64,000 nucleotides of DNA from Scilla litardierei (taxonomy: Eukaryota > Streptophyta > Magnoliopsida > Asparagales > Asparagaceae), in assembly GCA_030789695.1 (NCBI GenBank), contig CM061142.1:356537486-356601485 (forward strand). Reading direction: 5' to 3'. The position numbers were made by a program, and so were the translations under genes. The notes beneath the pieces were generated by a model, which was not told the origin of the DNA, did not search any database, and was given only the letters and a program-made list of their open reading frames with translations. Position 1 is the stretch's first letter. Each line of letters opens with the position of its first letter. This document shows positions 36,401 to 46,172 of the stretch, piece after piece.

Positions 36401-36571
36401 ATAGATGTCCGTCACCATTTCTTTGATGATCATGTTGCTAGAAAGGACATCATTTTAGTGTACGTTGAAACCTAGAAGCAAATCGCCGATATTTTTACGA
36501 AACCACTCAAGGAAGACTCCTTTGTGCGGTTACATCGAGAATTGGGGATTATGGGTGAATCCGAGATTTAG
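33452..36571 (+). pseudogene. pol: pol of element D: PR-INT-RT-RNaseH with several stops
   Basis: Protease site reads LDSACSK, where B has the canonical DSG. Integrase LWH*RFGHV has TGA for CGA at about 33906; DDE core residues are visible (IRSDHGGEF, VERKNRTL). TGA 34517 replaces Arg; TGA 35219 replaces Arg in [11 protein letters not shown] 36473 replaces Gln in [12 protein letters not shown] keeps [13 protein letters not shown] and YVDD; RNase H keeps YSDADYAGC and TEAEYIA. An expanded TA run (about 33824-33836) and a 12-nt duplication near 34274 add codons in frame. Confidence 0.88.
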
Positions 36572-37387
36572 GATTCATTTTCTTTCAATAATCTTACATG
36601 ATAATAATTTTTATCTATATGCTCATGCTAGATTTATTGGGATTTTCTGGATTTAAGATTGGATTTTCAGAATTTATGCTAGATATGTTCATGCACGTCG
36701 TATATATGATTTTTCATGTTTTATGGGGGTAGAATAAGAGTGTAGGAGAGTATTTCGATGTTTCGTCCAAGTGTGCTTAGGAGAGAACTCAAAATTTCAA
36801 ATTCTAAAATTTTTGGACTCTCTTAGTCGGTCCAAATTCAATAGCCGACCGACTAGTTTTAGTTCTAGTCGGTCAATGATTGAACTTAGACCGACTAAAT
36901 CATGCCCTAGTTTTGACTATCTGTTACTGTTTGCACTTAGTCAGTCCAAGCTTATTGGCCGACCGACTAGATTGCATCTAGTCGGTCAGCACTTGAACTT
37001 AGACCGACTAGTTGCCCAGGGGCAGTTGTGTCTTTTGGCATCCTGAATCGTTCTTATATCTCCCCGCACCGATTAGAATTTATTCTAATCGGTGCAATCC
37101 CTCTTCTGAAACCCCTTAACCCCGCGACCCTTCATTTTTCTCTGCCGTTCTCCTCCGTCTCCGGCTACCGTCATCCGCCGCCGGTCCTCCTGAGTCCCTC
37201 TCCTCCTCCAGTCGACCTAGGGTATCACTATCTCTCAGTTTTTTTTGGGTTCATTTCTGTTCGATTTCAGTTCATTTTCTTTCAAGTTTCCTATCTCGTT
37301 CGTATTAGGGTTTCCGTTCGTTCACTTTCAATTTTGATCGATTTAGGGTTTCTATTGGTTGATTGAGTGTCGTCTCATCTCACGATC
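36572..37387 (+). promoter_or_regulatory. Env leader of D: palindrome array plus CT-rich leader
   Basis: After the pol stop, 36820-37012 carries CTTAGTCGGTCC, CCGACCGACTAGT and AGACCGACTA palindromes of the LTR family. A TATA-like TTATATC follows near 37054, then a CT-rich leader with TTTCAG sites and ATGs avoided until 37388. This mimics the LTR promoter order, so an internal promoter or a spliced env leader is plausible (inference). Confidence 0.5.
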
Positions 37388-38882
37388 ATGGCGAGAACAC
37401 ACATCCCTATCCGTCCTACCTCTCAGTCTCCCATGACCGTAGCGCCTATTCCTGACCCTCTTCAACCCAAACGCCGCGCCAAATCGACTCGTCCATCCTC
37501 CTCTTCGCCTCCTCTTAAGAAGAAGAGGACGGCTACTTCTAAGCCTAGAGCCTGATCATCTTCACAGCCCAAGCCTCAAGCTCAACCCAAGCCTAGCTCC
37601 TTTCGTGCACCCACTTCTCCCGCTTCTGACTCTGACGAAGAGTATATCCCGGAGACTGAGCCTACCGACAGGGCTCCTACTCCTCCTCCTCGTACTTCGT
37701 CTCGTCCGTCTAAGGGGAAGGCTCCCATGCCCTTGGGTGGTGTCGATATCTCATTGTGTCGCGATGACCCGTTGTGTCTCGCGGCTTACATCCGTATCGA
37801 GCACTGTCCATTGATTCTGGAGAACTTCGTTCAGTTCTCTGACTTTCCACATCTTGCAGATCTTCTCTCCTATAACGGCCTATTAGATTATCTTCGCCAT
37901 GATCCCAAGGCGAATCCTCATCCGTACCCCAGACTCGTCAAATTGTTCTATGCCAATCGAGTACGGGGTGAGTATGATGACACCCACTGCATTGAGACCA
38001 CTGTCTTGGGGACACCTATTGTCCTCACGGTAGAGATTTTAGGGCAGTTGATTGGTGTCTCATCCTATGGCCTGCTCCCTGCTGATATCTCCGTGGAGAA
38101 TATCCACGATCTTGACCAGACCATGCTTGCTGAGATGTTCCATGTCATTCCTCCCGCCATGGTTGGCGTTCCATCGAAATCTTTCAAGCCGAATGCGTGG
38201 GTCCTAAATTTGATTCTGAAGTCGTGTCTTCTATCGATGAACGACTCCTGTAGCTTGCCCTCTCAGTCGTTCCTCAAGCTTATCTACGCTCTTTTCATGG
38301 GGGAGCGAGATAAATTGGTCACGCATTATCTAATATAAGTTGGACTCCTTTGAATGCATCCGAAAGTCCACAAAGTCAGCCCATATTCCTTATCCCTGCC
38401 TGTTGACTCTTGTATTCCGTCACTTTGGCGTCCCTCTCCCTCCAGATGATCAACATCCTTTGGGTCCTCCCCTGAACGCGACTGCCGTCAAGAAGTCTCT
38501 TGCGGCCTTGCGTCACATTCAGAGGACTACCCCTTCAGCTCCTCCTCCGCCTTTACAACCTGACTCTTCAGCTTCTAAGAGCCGTCAGGAGGCTCGCATT
38601 GCTCGATGTGAGGAGATGCTTGCTCGCATCTGTTCTCATTTGGGCATTGTGGTTCCTCCTACTGTTTCTGACGAGGAGGACATGGACGATGCTGATCTCG
38701 AGGAGCTTGTTGGTTCTCCTGTTCGTGCCCCCGAGGGTACGTCTTCTGCTGCTACTTCTGCTGGTGCTCCCGAGACCACTCCTGTTGCCACTCTCCCTTC
38801 GGTTGTCACTCCAGTCGACCCAGAGACCACCACCCCTCCTGAACAGCCTGCTGCTGCTGTTAACCCTGCCTCCGCCTCTTAA
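37388..38882 (+). pseudogene. Env-like ORF of D (one stop, one frameshift)
   Basis: Position 3' of pol fits the env-like ORF of Sireviruses. From ATG 37388 (MARTHIPIRP): a basic proline/serine-rich N-terminus (PLKKKRTATSK), TGA at 37553, an acidic linker (SDSDEEYIPE), then a globular region (LGGVDISLCRDDPLCL through ETTVLGTPIVLTVEILGQLIG) like the plant transposon proteins at this location. A frameshift follows near 38335; then FECIRKSTKSAHIPYP, a short helical stretch (SRQEARIARCEEMLARI) and an acidic, Thr/Pro-rich tail to TAA 38880. I see no convincing signal peptide, so envelope function is unproven. Confidence 0.7.
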
Positions 38883-39806
38883 GCTTGCGTTGGAGGACTC
38901 TCCCATGTGCACTTGGATGATCTACTTTTTCGTGAGAGAGTGAGGTAGGATAGTTGGGTGGTTATGTATTTATGATGTATTTTTGGATGTTATGATGATA
39001 CATTTTGATGTATATTCGTTTTGCTGTCTGTTGAGACATGTGTTGTATGTTGTGCACCGATTTGATGATCGTTTATATTAGTGTTGGCGGATGTATACTT
39101 TTTGATGTACCATGATTATATATATATACATCGTGTTTCCATTTCTTCAGTGTGCACATTATATTCTTTTTGTCTTTGATGTTGATTTCGTCGCTCGACG
39201 ATTTTAATGATTAAATAGAATTGTTTCTATGAAAACAAAGAATTGTTTTCCATGCATTAAATTCACTAAGAATGTTGATATTGGAGAGTATATTCCATAA
39301 TTCAATATGTGAAATTGATTTGAGTTTTGATGAGTTCATTTTTCGATTTTCGACTATGGTCTCGTTGGCACTCTTTGATTTTCTTCGTGATTTTTTTACT
39401 TTGGTGTCATTTGGACCGTGATCATATTCTTTGATTCTCGTACTTTTATTTTAACCATTGTTGTTGTCGTTGATCTCCTTCCGCTCTTTTTGCTAATGCC
39501 AAAGGGGGAGAGAATTAATAATAACGATGTAATGACGATGTGCTAAATGATAATTTAAAGCAATTTACTGTGAATCTAATTTGATATGTTAGATTTAGGG
39601 GGAGTGAAGATATAAAAATGGATTTCAAATCCGATATTTCAATAATTGGTTCATATTTTATATTTTCCTCGTCTGCTTGATGCGTATGATTATTATTTAA
39701 TATGGAATTAACGTGTCATTAATGCAGGGGGGGTAAGTAAATTTCTTTTGACTGATTATATTGATTATTATTTATGTTATTTTGTCATCACCAAAAAGGG
39801 GGAGAA
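38883..39806 (+). other. 3' noncoding region of D with multiple polypurine tracts
   Basis: G-rich purine tracts at 39501-39512 (AAAGGGGGAGAG), 39596-39606, 39725-39733 and 39793-39806 (AAAAAGGGGGAGAA, abutting the 3' LTR). Each has a counterpart in B at matching spacing. No coding sequence is supported. Confidence 0.85.
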
Positions 39807-40236
39807 TGTTGAGTATTGATTCCCCGGATTTGGTTTTGATGATGAACAAACATAAATATCGTGAACTAACTCTTTGTGAGCGCAGTTATGAAGATCGTCG
39901 CCAAAATTCTACGTATATCAAAAGCGACGTCTCAAAACTTCTCAAAGCCCATGATCATGTGCCTGAAGCTTTGTTGAAGCTCTAGGAGCATTATTGAACT
40001 CAAGAGATTCGGATTGAAGCTTTGAAGACAGTTCGTCTAGTTTATCTTTTAGTCTTCTAGCTTCTTTTTCGTAGAATGTTAAGCCTTGAGTAGGTCTTAC
40101 ATTATAATCTTCATAACCATCATATTCTTAGCGCTAGGATTATCGTAGAAGCCCATAGAAACTTTTCCGAAGCTTTACGCTTCATTTCGCGGCTTCTAGT
40201 GCATCTTAGTTGGTTCAAGAAGAATAACCAACCGAC
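39807..40236 (+). repeat. 3' LTR of D, left part
   Basis: TGTTGAGTATTGATTCC onward, collinear with 29420-29848. Interrupted by element G after CCGAC, within the first palindrome. Confidence 0.92.
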
Positions 40237-40529
40237 TGATCACTCCATATTTTACACCTTTTTTCTGCATGTTTGCATGCCATTTTGATCGCTCGAATCG
40301 TGCTTTTCACGATTTTTCGGCAATATTGCGATGCTTTTAACGATTTCTTGTTTTTGTCGAATTTCAGGAGATTTCGAGCGATTTGGAGTGATTCTGAGAT
40401 GCACCCACTCCAGAGTGTCACCAGTGACTCCTTCGAGGGGAATTTTGCTATTGGAGAGGAGTGGAAGAAGAAAGAACGTCGTAGGAGCGACGAGGGAGCA
40501 AAAATATGAAGTTTGGGCATTTTCAGCAT

Positions 40530-40915
40530 GTCACTCGGCCGAGTGAAGGAGTCACTCGGTCGACCATCGAGAGCTCACTCGGCCGGACAAATCGGACACG
40601 CAGAAGACTGAGTATCAGCGTGCACTCGGCTGAGCATCGCCAGCCCACTCGGCCGAACCACGGAGACACCACTCGCCCGAGTGGCATCAAGACGACGGCA
40701 AGCAGAAGTCCAGACTTACTGTAATTTTACAGTCATCTCCCGAGTTCCGACTCGGCCGAGTGAAGAAGTCCACTCGGCCGAAGCAAAGAAATTCACTCGG
40801 CCGAGTGACCCCCAAGGAGCCGACCCCCAAAAGTCCGAAGTTACTGGAATTTGTCAGGGTTTGTCACTCGGTCGAATGACATTTGTCACTCGGCCGAGTG
40901 AGCCACGCTGTCTGT
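40530..40915. repeat. CTCGGCCGAG palindrome cluster in LTR of G
   Basis: About ten occurrences of CACTCGGCCGAGTG or near variants (for example near 40530, 40574, 40750, 40794, 40893). The cluster lies upstream of the TATA-like sequence and recurs at 45270-45620 and in the 3' LTR (50158-50535). Confidence 0.85.
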
Positions 40916-41382
40916 AGCGTAAATTGCGATTCTGAGGCTGCGCAGGGGCATTTTCGTCATAGCTTTTTGGGCGATTTTGGGGGGTATTTAACCCCAGTTT
41001 TTAACCTAGTTTAGAGTGCTTTTTCAGAACTTTTTGCAGCCTTTTTAGATTACTTTTAGAGAGATTAGATTGAGCTTTTAGGAGAGAGAGAAAAGTGTTA
41101 TTTTTGTTGGATGCTATTGGTTCTTCATTGGTTTGTCTCTCTCCCTATCAAAAACTCCATTTTTATTGATATATTGAATATAGCCATGAATTCTATTGAT
41201 TTTATTTGTGAATTTCTATTGAATTTCATTATGAATTATGAGTAGTTTCATCGTCTTAGGGCGTAGGGATGAACCCTACGAACCCTATTTCTAATTTGTG
41301 ATGAATTGATGAAATTATTGCTAGAATTGATTAGGGTTAGTTTGGGATTGATATAATACGAATAACTAGGGATTCATACCGA

Positions 41383-41680
41383 TTTGTATTTGCAAGAGAT
41401 TGGATCCCAACTCGATAGGAAGCCCTAGAAATTTGAATTGGGTTGCAATTGGATTTCTCCGGAATCGGTTTGCAAGAGATTGGATCGAAACTAGGGTTTT
41501 CGATTGCAATTCTATACCAATACCCGTTTGCAAGAGATTGGACGGGTAGGAACTATCCCAACCTAGGTCGTAGCTCGAGTTTGCACGAGAGTGGACTCGA
41601 GATACGATTGAACGATGATGTTGTTCTTCACGCTAGCTTGCCTAGGTTAGGGTTTGCAAGAGATTGGACCCGACCCTAGG
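41383..41680 (+). other. Five constant-loop hairpins in U5 leader of G
   Basis: TTTGCAAGAGATTGGA (or TTTGCACGAGAGTGGA) occurs at 41389, 41469, 41527, 41580 and 41653. Flanks are complementary but different each time: TACCCG/CGGGTA at 41521-41548, CTCGAG/CTCGAG at 41574-41601, GGG/CCC plus CCTAGG/CCTAGG at 41641-41680. In the 3' LTR, where copies 1 and 2 are better kept, TTGGGA/TCCCAA (51011-51038) and TCGG/CCGA (51093-51116). The loop is conserved and stems covary, which argues for RNA structure. Confidence 0.7.
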
Positions 41681-42045
41681 TTTGTTATAGACCGACAATA
41701 GCACGAGAGCGTGAGCTTGGTTCTACATTTAGTTGCAACTAGTTCACCTGAATTTCAAGTCTAGCAATTGTGACACCTACGAATCACAATGACGAGATAC
41801 GGTTTGTAGCGGGGATTCCGTACCCCTAGGCGTCTTTATCAATTTGATATTTCTTTTATACAATTGAACGACTGTGACCGCTTTATAGCGAATATTTCTC
41901 GACTTTTCATATAGCCAGGTGGATTGAAGAAGGCACCGTCAATTGCCCTCATCGTGTTCGATACCCGCTCGCCGCTACACCGTGCGCTTGCGGTAAGACT
42001 AGCGAGTCACGTGCCCCAGGTGTGCATCCGGGGCTCCGATCAAGT

Positions 42046-42063
42046 TTTTGGCGCCGTTGCCAG
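42046..42063 (+). promoter_or_regulatory. Primer binding site of G
   Basis: TTTTGGCGCCGTTGCCAG follows the LTR after a 3-5 nt gap; this matches the Asp-tRNA-type site typical of Athila and Tat elements. 42064-42180 is the short untranslated leader. Confidence 0.8.
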
Positions 42064-42180
42064 GGAGAGGCGATAGTGTTTGATTCTACCTACCTAGCTA
42101 TTTTTTTGTTCTATTATTTCTATTTCTATTTTACCCTTCCTTTGTGTTAACTATTTCTTTGAAACTCTATTCTCCCTTGC

Positions 42181-43110
42181 ATGTACACGAGATCCTCGGT
42201 GAACCCCGAAGAAATACTATACGATCCGGAGATCGAGCGTACATTGAGGAGGATCCGAGCGGAGAGGAGACTCGATACAGAAGGGAATTATATGACCCAT
42301 CCTGAGACACCCGAAGAATTGGCGGAGCGAATGGCGAGGATCATTTCCATTAGAGATAGGCTTCGGCCTAAGACTTCTTCCACGACCTCATCCATAGCTA
42401 TGCCGGAGTTGGCGGCTGGCAAAATTTTTGAATTGAAGACCGGATTGGTAGTCCTGATGCAACAAGATCCTTTTCATGGGAACTCCCATGAAAACCCTCA
42501 TTACCACATCCAGCTCTTCCTATCAAAATGTGCCACCTTTCAAATGCCGGGCGTCTCCATAGATGCTATCAGACTGCGCCTCTTCCCCTTCACACTCAAG
42601 GACAAAGCCTTATATTGGTTGAGGACGCAAGTTGAAGGAATCTTCACCACTTGGGATGAATTGGCGAGTGTCTTCGTCGACAAATTTTACCCGCCCTCCA
42701 AGACGGTGAAGATAAGAAGTGCTCTCATGTCCTTCAAGCAAGGACCGCAAGAGACTCTCTATGAGGCATGGGAGTGCTTCAAGGACTTGCAACACCAATA
42801 CCCCCATCATAGCATTGAGGATTGGGAGCTTGTCCACAGTTTCTACAATGGACTCCAACCGGGCACAAAACAGATTATTGATGCTACCGCCAATGGAGCC
42901 ATTTTATTAAAAACCCCCGATGAAGCTACGACCTTGCTAGAGGAGATGGCCTCTAACAACCAACAATGGGGCGACAAGCGAGGACATTCTTCATCCTCCT
43001 TGAAGCCCACGAGTATTTATGAGGCCAAGGCCGTGGCAGAGCTTGCTAGCAAATTTGACTCTCTCCACAAGGTAGTGGAGAGGTTGGAAAAATACATTAC
43101 CGAGCCGTAA
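42181..43110 (+). CDS. gag: Gag of element G (capsid)
   Basis: 309 codons open from ATG 42181 (MYTRSSVNPEEI). The Retrotrans_gag-type capsid region spans residues about 100-250: FHGNSHENPHYHIQLFL, LRLFPFTLKDKALYWL, DELASVFVDKFYPPSK, ETLYEAWECFKDL and IDATANGAILLKTPDEA, the Athila Gag signature. I see no CCHC knuckle downstream, where Athila relatives have one. Stops follow at 43108 and 43198; the protein may originally have continued into the protease. Confidence 0.85.
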   Translation: MYTRSSVNPEEILYDPEIERTLRRIRAERRLDTEGNYMTHPETPEELAERMARIISIRDRLRPKTSSTTSSIAMPELAAGKIFELKTGLVVLMQQDPFHGNSHENPHYHIQLFLSKCATFQMPGVSIDAIRLRLFPFTLKDKALYWLRTQVEGIFTTWDELASVFVDKFYPPSKTVKIRSALMSFKQGPQETLYEAWECFKDLQHQYPHHSIEDWELVHSFYNGLQPGTKQIIDATANGAILLKTPDEATTLLEEMASNNQQWGDKRGHSSSSLKPTSIYEAKAVAELASKFDSLHKVVERLEKYITEP

Positions 43111-44946
43111 GGAGCCCCTACTACATCCACATCGATAAACCATATGAGTGATTGGCAAGACCAATCCCAAGCCATGTATGTAGGAGGAGAGCAAGGATAA
43201 GGAGCTTTGGAGCAAATTCAATATGTTGCGGGGAATTCCGGATATTGGGCCAACCCGGCCGCTAGAAACCATCCGACTTTTTCTTATGCTAATAATGATG
43301 ATGCCTTGAACCCCCGCCACAACAACCTCCTCAAGCTCGGGCTCCAGCACCACCACAACCGAATTATCAACCAAGGGGGCCACCGCAACAAAACTTCCCA
43401 CAGAGGCAACAAGTGGGACCTTATAGGCCACCCGAGTATAATCAAGGGTGGAGAAATCCGAACCCTCCGTAAGCTCAACCACGTTCGGATTTTGAAGCTA
43501 AAATGGATGAGTTTATGGCGGAGCAAAGAAAGATTAACGCCACGTTGAAGGCGGGACAAGATTCTCTGACCACCGTCATCGCTCAAATCGGGGAGCAACT
43601 TGCGTTGCTCAATAGAAATAACCAACAATTGCCGGCTCAACCCAAGCCAAATCCATAGGGCAACACCGGCCATATCAACGCGGTTGTTGTGGTTACAACA
43701 AGAGGGGGGAAGGATACCACTCCCCCCATGACCCAAATCAAGGAACTCGTGGTGGAGATCCTAGAAGAGAGCGAGCCGGTAATTGAGGTGGAAAAAAAAG
43801 AAGGAGCCGCAAGAAGGAGCAAAATCTAGAGTGGAGGAACCTATTGATGAGCACCGATTTATGCCACCGGTGCCTTTCCCTCAACGGCTAGCTAGAGCCA
43901 AGATCGAAAAGAGGCTAGCCAAGTTCCTCGAATACGTGAGAGGGGTGAGCCTCAATATCCCTTTTCTTGATGCCTTAGTGGAAATCCCGTCCTATGCGAA
44001 GTTCTAAAGGGCCTTAATAACGGGAAGGAAAAGGAAGGATAAGATCATGCTCGCGGATTAAGGAACTTGGTTCACGAGGAAGGAGAAGGAGCCCGCCAAA
44101 TTTAAAGATCCCGGGAGTTTTCGGATTCCTTGCACACTTGGAGGCGTCCCCTTACAAAAATCATTGGTTGATTTGGGCGCTAGTGTGTGCCTCATGCCTC
44201 TCACCATGTTCCGGAAGTTGAACACCGGCACGGATTTAAAGCCAACAGACATGAGGATTCAACTCGCGGACGGTCGGATTACAAGGCCGGTTAGGATCGC
44301 GGAGAATATCTCACTCCAAGTTCCAGGAGTCATATGCTTGCCTTGTGATTTTGTGATCATGGACATCAAGGAAGAGGGTGACACATCGATCATACTTGGA
44401 CGCACATTCCTCGCCACTGCCAGTGTAATCGTCGATGTGTGGGAAGGGACTCTTACCTTGAATGTCGGCAACATTGAAGTCGAGCTCCATATACCAAAGG
44501 CTATGAAGCACATGCCGTATCATGAGGAGCTGGATTATATGGACCTCCTTGATGAGGTCATTGAAGAGGTTATCCCCTACTCCATCGGTGCGCTCCATGA
44601 TGACGACTTCAAAGAAGGCCAAGATTTTGTCGAAGAAGAGAAGATGGAGGACTCTCCCGATAGATCCACGGCAAATGATGATGGCGACGCTGATGTCGCG
44701 AGAATACGGGATCTTAGCAAGCTCTCGACATTGAAGAATCCGAAGAAAGCTCCACCGATTCGAAGATCGGTGTCACCGGTGAAGTCAAAGACCGGAACGA
44801 GCTCAAGCTTGGGGGAGCCATCCCCCAACATTTCTCATGATGAAGGGGCGCTGAGGAAGGCCACACACCACCACGATCCAAATCCGAGCGGTCTTCCCGG
44901 TAAGTTCGACGGGTGCATCTCATATGCACCCAACATCAAGTGTTAA
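43111..44946 (+). pseudogene. Gag C-terminus and aspartic protease of element G
   Basis: Frames are interrupted between 43111 and 44163 (stops at 43108 and 43198; frame change before 43783; stop 44005; stop near 44060). The FMPPVPFPQRLARAKIEK and NIPFLDALVEIPSYAKF segments are typical Athila pre-protease sequence. From 44164 an open protease reads SLVDLGASVCLMPL (catalytic DLGAS), then IILGRTFLATASVIVDV. It ends YAPNIKC at 44946 with no RT. E shows the same end point. Confidence 0.8.
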
Positions 44947-46172
44947 TTGAAAATCCAAAGGGGTCGGGCTCAAGACCTTAAACGAGCGCTTGTCAGGAAG
45001 CAACCCGACGGTTTTTGCATTCTTTTTATTTTGGTTTTTATTTTGGTTTTAGACTTTATTAGTGTTTTGAGTCTTTTTGCCCATAAAAACCGTGACAACG
45101 GGTCTTAATTCTTATGACATGAGAGGAGAAAAGGAGATCTCTCATATTGAGGAATATAGAGGCAAGGAAGAGCATTCCAGGAATGCGCTCAGGCCTTGGG
45201 AGGAGGAAGAAACCAATTGGAGTAAGAAAAACAGAGAGAAGAGCGAAAACAGCGCCCCAAAGCAGAAAACAGCATGTCACTCGACCGAGTATCATATGCA
45301 ACTCGGCCGAGCAAAGGACCCCATTCGGCCGAGTGGGGCACCAACAAGGGAAGTCTGCTGAACCCAACTCTCTGTCTTTTTTGTGCATTTCGCATTAACT
45401 GTCACTCGGCCGAGTACGTTTAGTCACTCGGCCGAGGGAAAAGGATACCCTCCTAGCCTGAATATTGCCGAGTAGCTTGTGCCACTCGGCCGAAGGAGTT
45501 TTCTCCCTTCGACCGAGTGAACAGAAGCCACTCGGCCGAGTCGTAAGTGACGGGGAGAAATTTAGACACATTTTTTTCGTTACGTCACTCGGCCGAGCAA
45601 CATAGTCACTCGGCCGAGTCGTAACTACCCCTAATATATCGCGCGGGCTCGGCGCGAATTTCAACGCATCTATTCCCAAATCTCGCCCGAGCCCCGCAAC
45701 CTTTCAACTCCCTCACCCGCGACCGCACTCCCCTCGCCCGATTCACCTCACCGTCGGCCCGCTCGGCCGACCACCGCTGGCGATCGTCCTACCGCCGACA
45801 CCCCGACCTCCGGCGACACCCCCCACCGCCGGCCGACCTCCGGTGATCCCTTATTTCGCACAAAATTCATTTTTCTCCTATTTTTCTCGATCCGTAGACC
45901 CGTTGAGCCCCTAACCCAAATTAAATTGTTTATCTATCTATTATACCCCATCTCCCCCAAGTATTTTGAATATTACCCGCTGATATCGTTGTTTGATTTG
46001 CAGGCTATCTTGGGGGAGCTTAGGGGAGCTTCAGGACGCATTTTTCACTTTGCGGAGGCAGCGCTCTTTGCACGCATTTGCTGATTTGCTCTTGCGGCGT
46101 GTTCAGGTACACTCGCTCCTTTTATTGAGCACGCCGCACTATATTTCAGTTGGGTGAGCACTCACGGCACAC
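44947..46172 (+). promoter_or_regulatory. Spacer of G with palindromes and env leader
   Basis: No coding sequence. CTCGGCCGAG palindromes fill 45270-45620, followed by a TATA-like TAATATATC (about 45632-45640) and a C-rich leader (45660-45860). A PPT-like CTTGGGGGAGCT (46009-46020) follows TTTGCAG, a possible splice acceptor. The order matches the LTR promoter block. Confidence 0.5.

Larger units (their letters stand above)
40237..42042 (+). repeat. 5' LTR of element G
   Basis: Contains CACTCGGCCGAGTG-type palindromes (40530-40915), a TATA-like GTATTTAACC (40984-40993), and a long leader with five constant-loop hairpins (41383-41680). Near-identical to 49867-51670. Confidence 0.92.

Noticed and set aside
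36572..38882. Captured host gene between pol and the 3' LTR of D
   Set aside because: Its position, MART start shared with B's remnant, and similarity to plant transposon proteins fit a native env-like ORF rather than a captured gene.
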